Below are positions 18,213-27,568 of a DNA stretch of 64,000 nt, in pieces. This DNA comes from Pseudorhodoferax aquiterrae (lineage in GTDB: Bacteria > Pseudomonadota > Gammaproteobacteria > Burkholderiales > Burkholderiaceae_C). Each line of letters begins with the position of its first letter. The first letter of the stretch is position 1. Made by a program: the position numbers and the translations under genes. The stretch is taken from positions 1-64,000 of the forward strand of contig NZ_BMYK01000007.1 of assembly GCF_014652235.1 (NCBI RefSeq), read 5' to 3'. Under the pieces are notes generated by a model. It did no database searches, was not told the DNA's origin, and saw only the letters and a program-made list of their open reading frames with translations.

Positions 18213-18275
18213 GGTTGTCTCCTGCGGTGGATCGTGCGTGCCCGGCTGCATCGGCCGGCGCATCGCGCAGCGGTG

Positions 18276-19442
18276 CTAGCGGAAGCGCGCGAGCGTGTTG
18301 CGGGCCACCACCATGCGGTGCACTTCGGTGGGGCCTTCGTAGATGCGCATGAGCCGTACGTCGTTGGCCATCTGCTGCAGCGGCAGCTCCTTGGTCATGC
18401 CCATGGCGCCGAAGGTCTGCATGGCCCGGTCGACCACCTCCCAGGCCATCTCGGTCGCGTAGGCCTTGACCATCGAGGTCTGGGTGCGCACGTCCAGGCC
18501 GCGGTCGATGCGCCAGGCGCATTCGTAGGTCATGAGCCGCGTGGCATGGATGCGCGTGGCGGCGTCGGCAATCCACCACTGGATGGCCTGGCGCTCGGAC
18601 AGCGGCAGGCCAAAGGTCTTGCGCTGCGGCGCATAGGCGCACAGCATGTCCAGCGCGCGCTGGGCCTTGCCGATGGCCCAGGCCGCCATCTGCACGCGGC
18701 GCGCGCCGAGCCGCGCCTGCATGGGCTCGAAGCCCTGGTCCAGCTGGCCGAGCAGCTGGCCCGCGGGGATGCGGCAGTCTTCGAACACCACTTCCCAGGT
18801 GGTTCCGCCGCCGATCATCGGGATCTTGCGCGCCGGGATGAAGCCCGGCGTGCCCTTGTCCACGATGAAGGCCGAGATGCCGCCGCGCGCGCCCGGTGTG
18901 CCCGAGGTGCGCGCCATCACGATGCCGAAGTCGGCGCGCTCCAGGTTGGAAATCCAGATCTTGCGGCCGTTGAGCACCCAGTGGTCGCCGTCGCGCACGG
19001 CGCGCGTGGACAGGCCCGAGGGGTCGCCGCCGGCGCCGGGCTCGGAGATCACGATGGCCGACTTCACCTCGCCACGCACATAGGGCTCCAGGTAGCGCTT
19101 TTTCTGCTCGGGCGTGGCCGTCAGCATGAGCAGGCGCAGGTTGGGCGTGTCCGGCGGCAGGTAGTAGTGCACGATGCTCTGCCCGATCTCCTCGTTGACG
19201 CCGACCATGGCGGCCACGGGCAGGTCGGCGCCGCCGATCTCCTGCGGCGCGTCCAGGCCCCACAGACCCAGTTCGCGCGAGCGGCCGTCGATGCGCGCGC
19301 TTTCCTCGGGCGACAGCGCGGTGCCGCCGCCTTCCGTCTCGCGCCGCAGCAGCGTGGGCTCCAGCGGGATCAGCTCCTCGCGCACGAAGCGGGCCACGAG
19401 GTCCTTGAGCATGCGCCACTCTTCCTTGAGCTCGAATTCCAT
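18276..19442 (-). CDS. acyl-CoA dehydrogenase
   Basis: The 388-residue flavoprotein matches the acyl-CoA dehydrogenase family in length and motifs: an N-terminal helical domain, the FAD/substrate segment AIVISEPGAGGDPSGLSTRAVRDGDHWVLNGRKIWISN, and the C-terminal block YEGPTEVHRMVVARNTLARFR. In many family members the catalytic base is a Glu in that YEGPTE region, and a Glu is present here. It oxidises an acyl-CoA at the alpha-beta bond and passes electrons to ETF. AGGAGG precedes the ATG. It follows the DECR-like gene in the operon; the pair would handle dehydrogenation and reduction of an unsaturated acyl-CoA. Confidence 0.94.
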   Translation of the reverse strand: MEFELKEEWRMLKDLVARFVREELIPLEPTLLRRETEGGGTALSPEESARIDGRSRELGLWGLDAPQEIGGADLPVAAMVGVNEEIGQSIVHYYLPPDTPNLRLLMLTATPEQKKRYLEPYVRGEVKSAIVISEPGAGGDPSGLSTRAVRDGDHWVLNGRKIWISNLERADFGIVMARTSGTPGARGGISAFIVDKGTPGFIPARKIPMIGGGTTWEVVFEDCRIPAGQLLGQLDQGFEPMQARLGARRVQMAAWAIGKAQRALDMLCAYAPQRKTFGLPLSERQAIQWWIADAATRIHATRLMTYECAWRIDRGLDVRTQTSMVKAYATEMAWEVVDRAMQTFGAMGMTKELPLQQMANDVRLMRIYEGPTEVHRMVVARNTLARFR

Positions 19443-19473
19443 GGGTGCCTCCTTCGGTGTCCGGGGTGTTGGG

Positions 19474-20313
19474 TCAGCTGCGCTGGGCGCGGTGCGCGTC
19501 CCAGTCGGCGTCGCTCCATTCGCAGAGGTCCTCGGCGCCCGAGGTGCGCAGATGGGCGCCGCCGTCGATGGCGATGGATTCGCCGTTGATGTAGGCCGCG
19601 TCGGCCGACAGCAGGAAGGCTGCGAGGCTGGTCAGCTCCTCGGGCCGGCCGCTGCGGCCCAGCGGGTTGCGCAGCCCCGGGCTGTGCCCGGCCGCGCGCG
19701 CGGCCGGCAGCAGCTGCCGCGTCGCGCCCGGCGTGGGGAAGGGGCCCGGCTCGATGGCCACGAGGCGGATGCCGCGCCCGCCCCATTCCATGGCCAGGCT
19801 GCGCGTCATCGCGAGCACGGCGGACTTGGCCATCGCCGAGGGCACGGTGAACGGCCGCCCCGTGCGCACGGAGGTCGACAGGATGCTCAGCACGCTGCCG
19901 CCGCGCCCCGCATCGATCCAGCGTCGGCCCATGCCGTGCGTGCAGTACAGCGTGCCGTGCAGCGTGGTGGCCAGGATGGCGTCCATGGCGCGGGCGGACA
20001 TCCTGTGCGTCTGGGCGATGAAGTTGGCCGCGGCGTTGTTGACCAGGGCGTCGACCGGCCCATCGCGCCAGGCCGCGTCCAGCATGGCCTCGACCGACTC
20101 GCTCTGGCGGATGTCGCAGGCCAGCACGGTCACCTGGGCGTCCGACTCCGCGCGCAGGCGCTGCGCCGTGGCCTCCAGCGCCTCGGGGCGCCGGCCGCAC
20201 AGCACCAGGGCCGCGCCCAGGCTGGCGAAGCGGGCCGCCATTGCGGCGCCCAGGCCGGTGCCGCCGCCGGTCACGAGGATGCGCTGGCCCTGGAGCAGAT
20301 CGTTGCGGTACAT
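19474..20313 (-). CDS. DECR-like short-chain reductase
   Basis: The 279-residue Rossmann protein has the nucleotide motif TGGGTGLG (residues 15-22) and NNAAANF. Its active-site stretch VPSAMAKSAVLAMTRSLAMEWGGRGIR resembles mitochondrial 2,4-dienoyl-CoA reductase, where SxxxK replaces the usual YxxxK: here Ser159 and Lys163. From memory the DECR catalytic Tyr lies 15 residues before the Lys; that place is Ser148 here. GGAAGAG precedes the ATG at 20313. It is the first gene of the operon with the acyl-CoA dehydrogenase, so an NADPH-dependent enoyl- or dienoyl-CoA reduction is the best guess. Annotation as a plain SDR is the safe alternative. Confidence 0.85.
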   Translation of the reverse strand: MYRNDLLQGQRILVTGGGTGLGAAMAARFASLGAALVLCGRRPEALEATAQRLRAESDAQVTVLACDIRQSESVEAMLDAAWRDGPVDALVNNAAANFIAQTHRMSARAMDAILATTLHGTLYCTHGMGRRWIDAGRGGSVLSILSTSVRTGRPFTVPSAMAKSAVLAMTRSLAMEWGGRGIRLVAIEPGPFPTPGATRQLLPAARAAGHSPGLRNPLGRSGRPEELTSLAAFLLSADAAYINGESIAIDGGAHLRTSGAEDLCEWSDADWDAHRAQRS

Positions 20314-20374
20314 GTGCTCTTCCGTTGCATGTGGTGCGGCCATTGTTCTGCCGATACGGGCACGGCTGCGGCTT

Positions 20375-20397
20375 CCAATTCCGGAGAACGGAATTGG
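20375..20397. promoter_or_regulatory. palindromic operator candidate upstream of the DECR-like operon
   Basis: CCAATTCCG and its exact complement flank a 5-base centre, 62 bases upstream of the start at 20313. It contains TTCC-N7-GGAA, the same half-site spacing as the palindrome next to the other IclR gene at 34089. It may be the binding site of the IclR regulator at 15199. Confidence 0.5.
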
Positions 20398-20434
20398 CCG
20401 CACGGATGCCAACCCCTGCGGCAACGCGCAACGG

Positions 20435-20483
20435 AAACAAAAAGGGCCCGGCGGCTGGTCGTCACAGACCGGCCGCCGGGCCC
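20435..20483 (-). terminator. Rho-independent terminator after phoX
   Basis: Two 17-base arms (GGGCCCGGCGGCTGGTC and a complement with one G-T pair) surround a 6-base loop at 20444-20483. On the minus strand the stem is followed by TTTTTGTTT. It lies 18 bases past the phoX stop codon. Confidence 0.9.
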
Positions 20484-20501
20484 GTGCGGGGCGTCAGGGG
20501 C

Positions 20502-22460
20502 TCAGCTGCCCAGCTTGGGCTGCAGCGGCGTGGCCGTCAGGTAGCCGACGGCGGCGCTGTGCTTGTTGTCGTAGTTGGTGTTGATCAGCGCGTCGATCTG
20601 GTTCTTCAGCGCCGTGTCCAGCGCCGGGAAGCGGTTCCACTCGTCGCCGGCGTGCTGGAAGTTGCTCATGATGTAGGTCCAGCCGTTGATCTCGTCCACC
20701 GCGTGCAGGCCGGTGGATTCGGCGCCGGCCGGGCACGACAGCAAGCGCTCCAGCGCCTTGGTGTCCACGTTGTAGGCCCACAGGAAGTTGTTCAGGTGGT
20801 TGCCGCTGTCCTCGCCGATGAACAGCGTGCGCAGCTTTTCGGAGAACTTGAGGTTGTCCGGGCTCGCGATCTTGGCCGGGTTGGCGGTGTTGCCCAGGCT
20901 GTCGGCCGCGATGTCCTCGCCCTTGAGCAGCAGGCGCGATTGCGTGGGCACCCACTCGCTGTTGATCGCGGTGCCGTCCTTGTCCTTCTGGCCCGCGGCC
21001 ATGTCGTGCGCGAGGATGCCGCCGGCGGTGATCTTGGGAAACGCCACGTTGTGGGCTTCCACATAGCCCGAGCCACCGACGACCATGGAATCCTGGATGT
21101 TGGCCAGCGCCGAGTAGGCCACCTTGTCCTTGGCGTTGGCGGTCGTGCCTTCCATCTTGGTGAAGGCCATGCTGCCGCCCTTGAGCGCCGCGTAGCGGTG
21201 CGTCTCGAGGAACGCGGCGGCCTTCTCCTGGCCGGCCTTCAGACGCACCCAGGCGGTCTTCTTGTTCAGCACGATCTTGGTGTAGCTCGCATCGCCCGGG
21301 TCGGTCGTCGTCGAGTCCATGATGTCGGTGGGCTGGATGTTGGCCACGTTCACGAGGTCCTCGATCTCCTGACTCGTGGCATGGCCCAGCTTGATCCACT
21401 GGATCTTCGCGGTCGAGGTGTCGGTCAGCTTGTCCAGGTACTTGGCCACGTACAGCGTGCCGGCGGACAGGTCGCGGGCCTTGTCGGCCACGAACATGAA
21501 GAAGCCGCCGTTGGTGGCGTCGTCGCCCATCAGCGCGGTGCGCTCGTCGGGCAGCACGTGGATCAGCTCGTGCGAGATGCGGCCCAGGCAGAAGTGCTTC
21601 TTGATCGTCGCCGTGCCATCGGCCTTGACCGTGACTTCGGGCAGGTGGCCGTAGTTGTAGGCCTTGGCACTGGTCTCGTTGCCGTAGACGTTCTTGCTGT
21701 AGGCCTTGAGCGTGGTCAGGCTCTGGCCGGCCAGGCCCTGGTTGAAGGCATCGGGCTCGTACTCTTCGCTGGACAGGTGCGTGCCCCAGGGCGACAGGCT
21801 GGCGCCACAGGTGATCCACAGGCCGTGCACCTTGGAGGTGTCCACGTTGTGGTACTTGGACAGGCTCAGGTGGCCGTTGGCCGGGTCCTGCTTGAGCGTC
21901 AGCACGGCAATCGGCGAGGGCAGCGTGCCGTAGGCGCTGGCACCGGACTGGTCGGCCGTCGTGTACTCGAACTGGACCACGGCGAACACCGTGTTGGCCG
22001 GCGCGCCCTCCACTGTCAGCAGCGAGGTGCCGTCCGGGCAGTCGGAGAAGAACTGGCGCTCCTTGCCGGCGACGCTCCTGTCGATGATGGGCTGGTTGTT
22101 GATGTCGTAGTAGCCGCCTGCGACCACGTTGGCGCCGCTGGTACTGGTCACCTGCTGGCCGGTCAGGAAGAAGGGCTGGTAGGCCAGCTGGTAGGTGGTG
22201 CTGGTGCCGTCGGCGTAGCTGACCTTGAGGCTGGAGCCCACCGTGGTGGTGGCGAGCGCGGCCGGGTTGCTGGCGGCCGGCGCGGCCATGCCCGTGAACT
22301 GGGCGGACGCGAAGCGCAGTTCGTCGTCGTCACCGCCGCCGCAGGCGGCCAGCGTGGAGGCGAGCAGGCCACCGGTGCCGAGCGGCAGCATGGGAGCGCC
22401 GGCCAGCAGCTGAAGCATGCGGCGGCGCGACGGAGCGGGAGTCGTGGGGAGGTTGGACAT
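20502..22460 (-). CDS. phoX: PhoX-family alkaline phosphatase (exported lipoprotein)
   Basis: The 652-residue protein has a twin-arginine signal (SRRRMLQLLAG) ending in AACGGG, which suggests Tat export and perhaps lipidation. The PhoX core is visible as WITCGASLSPWGTHLSSEEYEP, matching the CxGGxTPWGTWLxxEE region that holds metal ligands, and GEDSGNHLNNFLWAYN near the C-terminus. PhoX enzymes release phosphate from organic phosphates using iron and calcium. A Pho box and -10 element lie upstream and a strong terminator downstream, so the gene forms its own unit and is probably induced by phosphate starvation through PhoB. Confidence 0.9.
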   Translation of the reverse strand: MSNLPTTPAPSRRRMLQLLAGAPMLPLGTGGLLASTLAACGGGDDDELRFASAQFTGMAAPAASNPAALATTTVGSSLKVSYADGTSTTYQLAYQPFFLTGQQVTSTSGANVVAGGYYDINNQPIIDRSVAGKERQFFSDCPDGTSLLTVEGAPANTVFAVVQFEYTTADQSGASAYGTLPSPIAVLTLKQDPANGHLSLSKYHNVDTSKVHGLWITCGASLSPWGTHLSSEEYEPDAFNQGLAGQSLTTLKAYSKNVYGNETSAKAYNYGHLPEVTVKADGTATIKKHFCLGRISHELIHVLPDERTALMGDDATNGGFFMFVADKARDLSAGTLYVAKYLDKLTDTSTAKIQWIKLGHATSQEIEDLVNVANIQPTDIMDSTTTDPGDASYTKIVLNKKTAWVRLKAGQEKAAAFLETHRYAALKGGSMAFTKMEGTTANAKDKVAYSALANIQDSMVVGGSGYVEAHNVAFPKITAGGILAHDMAAGQKDKDGTAINSEWVPTQSRLLLKGEDIAADSLGNTANPAKIASPDNLKFSEKLRTLFIGEDSGNHLNNFLWAYNVDTKALERLLSCPAGAESTGLHAVDEINGWTYIMSNFQHAGDEWNRFPALDTALKNQIDALINTNYDNKHSAAVGYLTATPLQPKLGS

Positions 22461-22531
22461 CGGTCTGGGCTCCAGAAGAGCCTGTTGTTTTGGATGGGAA
22501 CGCGATGGCGGATGCCATGCTGCGCGCCGCG

Positions 22532-22565
22532 ATCCTAGGATCGACCGATGACAGTGCTGTTACAG
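22532..22565 (-). promoter_or_regulatory. Pho box and -10 element of phoX
   Basis: Read on the minus strand, 22565-22548 is CTGTAAC-AGCA-CTGTCAT: two 7-base PhoB repeats with the standard 4-base spacer, the second repeat exact. Ten bases further is TAGGAT (22537-22532), a reasonable -10 at the distance seen in PhoB-activated promoters. The -10 lies in a perfect 14-base palindrome CGATCCTAGGATCG. Confidence 0.8.
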
Positions 22566-22610
22566 CGCCGTGACGCCGGCCGGCGCGCGCGGCGCCGGCC
22601 GCAGGCGCGC

Positions 22611-24494
22611 TCAATGGTTGTCGCGCGGCACGCCGAAGGTGGCGTGGATCTTCTGGTACTTGACGGCCGGCTTGAGCACCATGCCGTCGGCCAGTTCGCC
22701 GACCACCGCGCGCTGGATCTCCTGCCAGGGCGTCTGGCTCGGCGGGAACTGGTAACCGCCCGCGGCTTCGAGCGCCGCGCGCCGCCGGGCCAGTTCCTCG
22801 TCGGACACGAGCATGTCGGCGCGGCGCTTGCGAAGGTCGATGCGCACGCGGTCGCCGGTCTTGAGCAGCGCCAGGTTGCCGCCGGTGGCCGCCTCGGGCG
22901 AGGCGTTCAGGATGGACGGCGAGCCCGAGGTGCCCGACTGCCGGCCGTCGCCGATGCAGGGCAGGGCCGTGACGCCCTTCTTGAGCAGGTAGCTCGGCGC
23001 GCGCATGTTCACCACCTCGGCCGCACCCGGGTAGCCCACGGGGCCCACACCGCGCATGAACAGCACGCTCTCGCCCGTGATCTTGAGCTTGGGGTCGTCG
23101 ATGCGTGCGTGGTAGTCCTCGGGGCCGTCGAACACCACGGCCGGGCCTTCGAAGGCCATGGGGTCCGCCGGATTCTCCAGGTAGCGCTGGCGGAACTCGG
23201 GCGTGATCACGCTGGTCTTCATGATGGCCGAGTCGAACAGGTTGCCCTTGAAGTTCAGGAAGCCGGCGTCCTTCTTGAGCGGCTTGGCGTAGGGCAGGAT
23301 GACGTCGCGGTCGGTGCTGAAACGGCCCGTGCAGTTCTCCACCAGCGTCTTGCCGTTGGCCGTGATCGCAGGCTGGATCTTGTCCTTGGCGATCAATTCG
23401 GCCACCACGGCCGGCAGGCCGCCGGCGCGGTAGTAGTCCTCGGCCAGGTACTTGCCGGCCGGCTGCAGGTTCACGAGCAGCGGCACCTTGTAGCCGTGCT
23501 TTTCCCAGTCGTCGTTGGACAGCGGCACGCCGATGTGCTTGGCGATCGCGTTCAGGTGGATGGGCGCATTGGTCGAGCCGCCGATGGCCGAGTTGATGAC
23601 GATGGCGTTCTCGAAGGCGGCCCGCGTCATGATGTCCGAGGGCTTCAGGTCCTCGCGCACCATCTCGACGATGCGCCTGCCCGTGAGGTAGGCCATCTCC
23701 TGGCGATCGCGGTAGGGCGCCGGGATGGCGGCCGCGCCCGGCAGCGTCATGCCCAGGGCCTCGGCCAGCGCGTTCATGGTCGAGGCCGTGCCCATGGTGT
23801 TGCAATGGCCTGTGGACGGTGCCGAGGAGGCCACCAGCTTCAGGAATTCCGGATAGCCGATCTCGCCGGCGGCCATGAGCTCGCGCGCCTTCCAGACGAT
23901 GGTGCCCGAACCCGTGCGCTCGCCCTGGAACCAGCCGTTCAGCATCGGGCCGCTATTGAGCGCGATGGCCGGGATGTCCACGGTGGCGGCGGCCATGAGC
24001 TGGGCCGGCGTGGTCTTGTCGCAGCCCGTGGTCAGCACGCAGCCGTCGATCGGGTAGCCGTACAGGATCTCGACCAGCGAGAGGTACTGCAGGTTGCGGT
24101 CCAGCGAAGCCGTGGGCCGCTTGCAGGTCTCCTGGATCGGATGGATGGGGAACTCGAAGGCCACGCCGCCCGCATCGCGGATGCCTTCCTTGACGCGCTC
24201 GGCCAGCACGATGTGGTGGCGGTTGCAGGGCGCGATGTCCGAGCCGGTCTGGGCGATGCCGATGATGGGCCGGCCCGATTGCAGCTCCTCGAACGACAGG
24301 CCGAAGTTCATGGTGCGCTCGATGTAGAGCGCCGTCATGTCGGCGTTGGACGGATTGTCGAACCAGGCCTGCGAGCGCAGCCGCTGCGCGGCGCGGGCCG
24401 CTTTCGGCGCCTTGCTGGCCTTCTTCGTCTTCGTGGCGTGCGCGGCCTCGGCCTTGCTCGCGGCCGTCTTCACCGTGGCGTCCTTCTTGCTCAT
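22611..24494 (-). CDS. IlvD/Edd-family sugar-acid dehydratase
   Basis: The 627-residue enzyme belongs to the dihydroxy-acid/sugar-acid dehydratases. The three cluster cysteines are at 90 (APCN), 158 ([10 protein letters not shown]) and 231 ([11 protein letters not shown]). Their spacing of 68 and 73 is the same as in L-arabinonate dehydratase, which carries a [2Fe-2S] cluster. [13 protein letters not shown] supplies the candidate catalytic Ser. The enzyme would turn an aldonate into a 2-keto-3-deoxy acid. Residues 1-40 are a Lys/Ala-rich extension absent from the paralogue at 50447. The ATG overlaps the stop of the DenD-like gene (ATGA), and AAGGGA lies upstream. The exact aldonate is not known. 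Confidence 0.92.
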   Translation of the reverse strand: MSKKDATVKTAASKAEAAHATKTKKASKAPKAARAAQRLRSQAWFDNPSNADMTALYIERTMNFGLSFEELQSGRPIIGIAQTGSDIAPCNRHHIVLAERVKEGIRDAGGVAFEFPIHPIQETCKRPTASLDRNLQYLSLVEILYGYPIDGCVLTTGCDKTTPAQLMAAATVDIPAIALNSGPMLNGWFQGERTGSGTIVWKARELMAAGEIGYPEFLKLVASSAPSTGHCNTMGTASTMNALAEALGMTLPGAAAIPAPYRDRQEMAYLTGRRIVEMVREDLKPSDIMTRAAFENAIVINSAIGGSTNAPIHLNAIAKHIGVPLSNDDWEKHGYKVPLLVNLQPAGKYLAEDYYRAGGLPAVVAELIAKDKIQPAITANGKTLVENCTGRFSTDRDVILPYAKPLKKDAGFLNFKGNLFDSAIMKTSVITPEFRQRYLENPADPMAFEGPAVVFDGPEDYHARIDDPKLKITGESVLFMRGVGPVGYPGAAEVVNMRAPSYLLKKGVTALPCIGDGRQSGTSGSPSILNASPEAATGGNLALLKTGDRVRIDLRKRRADMLVSDEELARRRAALEAAGGYQFPPSQTPWQEIQRAVVGELADGMVLKPAVKYQKIHATFGVPRDNH

Positions 24495-25507
24495 TGCAAT
24501 CCCTTGAGAGTCTCAGCTGCGTTGGGGCCGGCCTGGCAGTCGGCGATGTACTCGCGGATGATTTCCGCAAAGTTGGTATAGGGGTGCAAGCCCAGTTTCT
24601 CGGCCCGTTTGGCGGTGCCGCCACTGGGCCAGTTGGCCACGATGCCGGCGATGCGCTCGTCGCGCTCGAAGCGCACCAGCGCGCGCACCTTGGGGCCGGC
24701 CACTTCCTCGAGCGCGGCCAGCATGTCGGCCACGCGCACGTTCAGGCCCGGCAGGTTCAGCGCGAGGCGGCCGTTCAGCTGCTCGCGCGTGGCCTCGTAG
24801 ACCTTGATGAGCCCGTCCACGGTCTGCGAGGGCGAGGACATCGGGTGCGAGACCTCCGGATCGACCGGGCAGGTGGTCGCGATGCCGGCCAGCGGCTCGC
24901 GGATGATGCCGCTGAAGAAGCCCGAGGCCGCGCCGTTGGGCCGGCCCGGCCGCACCGTGACCGTCATGAGCCGGGCCGAGCGGCCGTCCAGGTAGCCCTT
25001 GCGCGTGTAGTCGGCGATCAGGTACTCGCACATGAGCTTGTGCGTGCCGTAGGAGGTCTGCGGCGCGGGCAGCGTGTCGTCGGCCACGGTGCCGGGCCAG
25101 GCGAAGGACGGGTCGGGCCCGAACACCGCCACCGAGCTGGAGAACACGAAACGCGGCACCTTGCCGGTCTTGGCCGTGCGTGCGCGCAGCGCGTCGAGCA
25201 GCGCGCGCGTGCTGTCCAGGTTGGAGCGCAAGCCCAGTTCGAAGTCGAGCTCGCATTCGCCCGACACGGCCGAGGCCAGATGGAACACGCCGTCGAAGTC
25301 CTCGCCCTCGAACGCCGTGGTCTGCGAGAGCAGCGTGCCGGTGCGCGCCTCGACCCGCGCATCGGCGAGCAGGTCGGCCGGCGGCGGCGCGATGTCGGTC
25401 AGCACCATGCGGTCGATCGTCTGGCCGCCGAGCTGTCCGCGGGCCAGCAGTGTGCGCGCCAGGCGCGCGCCGACGAAGCCGCCGCCGCCGGTGATCAGGA
25501 GTTTCAT
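24491..25507 (-). CDS. denD: NAD-dependent epimerase/dehydratase, D-erythronate dehydrogenase (DenD)-like
   Basis: The 338-residue extended SDR has the Rossmann motif [31 protein letters not shown], a catalytic Ser region [10 protein letters not shown] and SYGTHK as YxxxK. The length and the [13 protein letters not shown] segments fit DenD-type enzymes, which oxidise D-erythronate at C2 with NAD. It lies between the GntR regulator and the dehydratase, overlapping both by four bases, so all three are translated together. In this setting it could oxidise a sugar acid other than erythronate; the symbol marks similarity only. Confidence 0.82.
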   Translation of the reverse strand: MKLLITGGGGFVGARLARTLLARGQLGGQTIDRMVLTDIAPPPADLLADARVEARTGTLLSQTTAFEGEDFDGVFHLASAVSGECELDFELGLRSNLDSTRALLDALRARTAKTGKVPRFVFSSSVAVFGPDPSFAWPGTVADDTLPAPQTSYGTHKLMCEYLIADYTRKGYLDGRSARLMTVTVRPGRPNGAASGFFSGIIREPLAGIATTCPVDPEVSHPMSSPSQTVDGLIKVYEATREQLNGRLALNLPGLNVRVADMLAALEEVAGPKVRALVRFERDERIAGIVANWPSGGTAKRAEKLGLHPYTNFAEIIREYIADCQAGPNAAETLKGLQ

Positions 25508-26298
25508 GTGGGTCGTCCTTGTGAGAGGGGTTGGGAAGTCTTCTTGCGCCGGCCGGCGATCACGCCGCCTTCGACCAGGCGCTGTTCGCCGTGCAGGATG
25601 TGGTCCACCGCGCAGCGCCGCGCGGTGGCGGGGTCGCGTGCCGCGATGGCGTCGACCACGGCGCGGTGCTCCAGCTGCACGGCCTGCATGAAGTCGGCGC
25701 GGCGCGCTTCGTTGCCGCGCGTGATGCGCATGCCTTCGCGCAGGTACTGTTCGAGAAAGCCCAGCAGCAGCCGGAACTGCGGGTTGCCCGTGGCCTCGCC
25801 GATCAGACGGTGAAAACCCAGATCCTCGGCCACGCCGTCGCGGCCTTCGGCCACGGCCAGGTCGATGGCCTTGAGCTGGCGGCGCATGCCGGCGATCTGG
25901 CTGCGCGTGGCGCGCTCGGCCGCCAGCGCGGCGATCTCGCCTTCGAGCACGCGGCGCACTTCGACCACATGGACCACGGCCTCCACCGAACCCAGCACGC
26001 GCGGGTCGAAGGCCAGCGGCTGGTGCGCAGGCGCCGCCGCCACGAACACGCCCGAGCCCTGGCGCGAGACCACCAGCGAGAGCGACTTGAGCTGGTGCAC
26101 GGCCTCGCGCACCACGGTGCGCGAGACGCCGTGGGTCTGGGCCAGCTGCTGTTCGGTGGGCAGGCGTTCGCCGGGCTGCAGGGCGCCGGTGGTGATCTGC
26201 CGGGCCAGGCGCTGGGCCAGGCGGTCGGACAGCCGATCCGCCTCCTGCCGCAGGGGTTGGACCGCGGGCGGGGCGGGGACGGCGAGACGGATGGGCAC
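25504..26298 (-). CDS. GntR-family (FadR subfamily) transcriptional regulator
   Basis: The product of about 264 residues has an N-terminal winged helix (LAQRLARQITTGALQPGERLPTEQQLAQTHGVSRTVVREAVHQLKS) and an all-helical FCD effector domain with the metal-binding His pattern (DLGFHRLI, LEHRAVVDAIAARD). Such proteins repress sugar-acid genes until their ligand appears. The frame has no ATG in the right place; GTG at 26298 is the best start but has no ribosome-binding site. It is the first gene of the dehydratase operon and is divergent from the sugar ABC operon, so it probably controls both. Confidence 0.88.
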   Translation of the reverse strand: MPIRLAVPAPPAVQPLRQEADRLSDRLAQRLARQITTGALQPGERLPTEQQLAQTHGVSRTVVREAVHQLKSLSLVVSRQGSGVFVAAAPAHQPLAFDPRVLGSVEAVVHVVEVRRVLEGEIAALAAERATRSQIAGMRRQLKAIDLAVAEGRDGVAEDLGFHRLIGEATGNPQFRLLLGFLEQYLREGMRITRGNEARRADFMQAVQLEHRAVVDAIAARDPATARRCAVDHILHGEQRLVEGGVIAGRRKKTSQPLSQGRPT

Positions 26299-26467
26299 GG
26301 TCGGGCGCTCGGAAAGGCGCTGTACTGTAATCGGGTCATCATACAAATTGCCGGGTTTTCGCCTACCGGATTTCCCTGATGCCAAGCCCCGGCACAGCTG
26401 CGGATACTGCGCGGGCTTCGGAGCGCCGACCAGCGCTCGTCCCCCAACCAACGACAGAGCGCAGCGC
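26299..26467. promoter_or_regulatory. divergent control region between GntR operon and sugar ABC operon
   Basis: 169 bases separate the two start codons. The part around 26321-26350 is relatively A/T-rich and contains ATCATACAAAT (26338-26348), which resembles half of a FadR-subfamily operator. I see no full palindrome and no convincing -35/-10 pair. Confidence 0.35.
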
Positions 26468-27538
<1,071 letters not shown>

Positions 27539-27568
27539 GCATTTCCAGACCAACGCAAGGAGACCGTC

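Noticed and set aside
17298-19589. Plus-strand frame of over 700 codons opposite the Bug and acyl-CoA dehydrogenase genes
   Set aside because: It is an antisense shadow with low-complexity His/Gly/Arg composition. The minus-strand genes have full family motifs.
22570-22610. Terminator after the 22611 dehydratase gene
   Set aside because: GC-rich inverted pieces are present but no clear stem with a T-tract on the minus strand.
26321-26350. Complete GntR operator
   Set aside because: Only a half-site-like ATCATACAAAT is present; no symmetric partner at a sensible distance was found.
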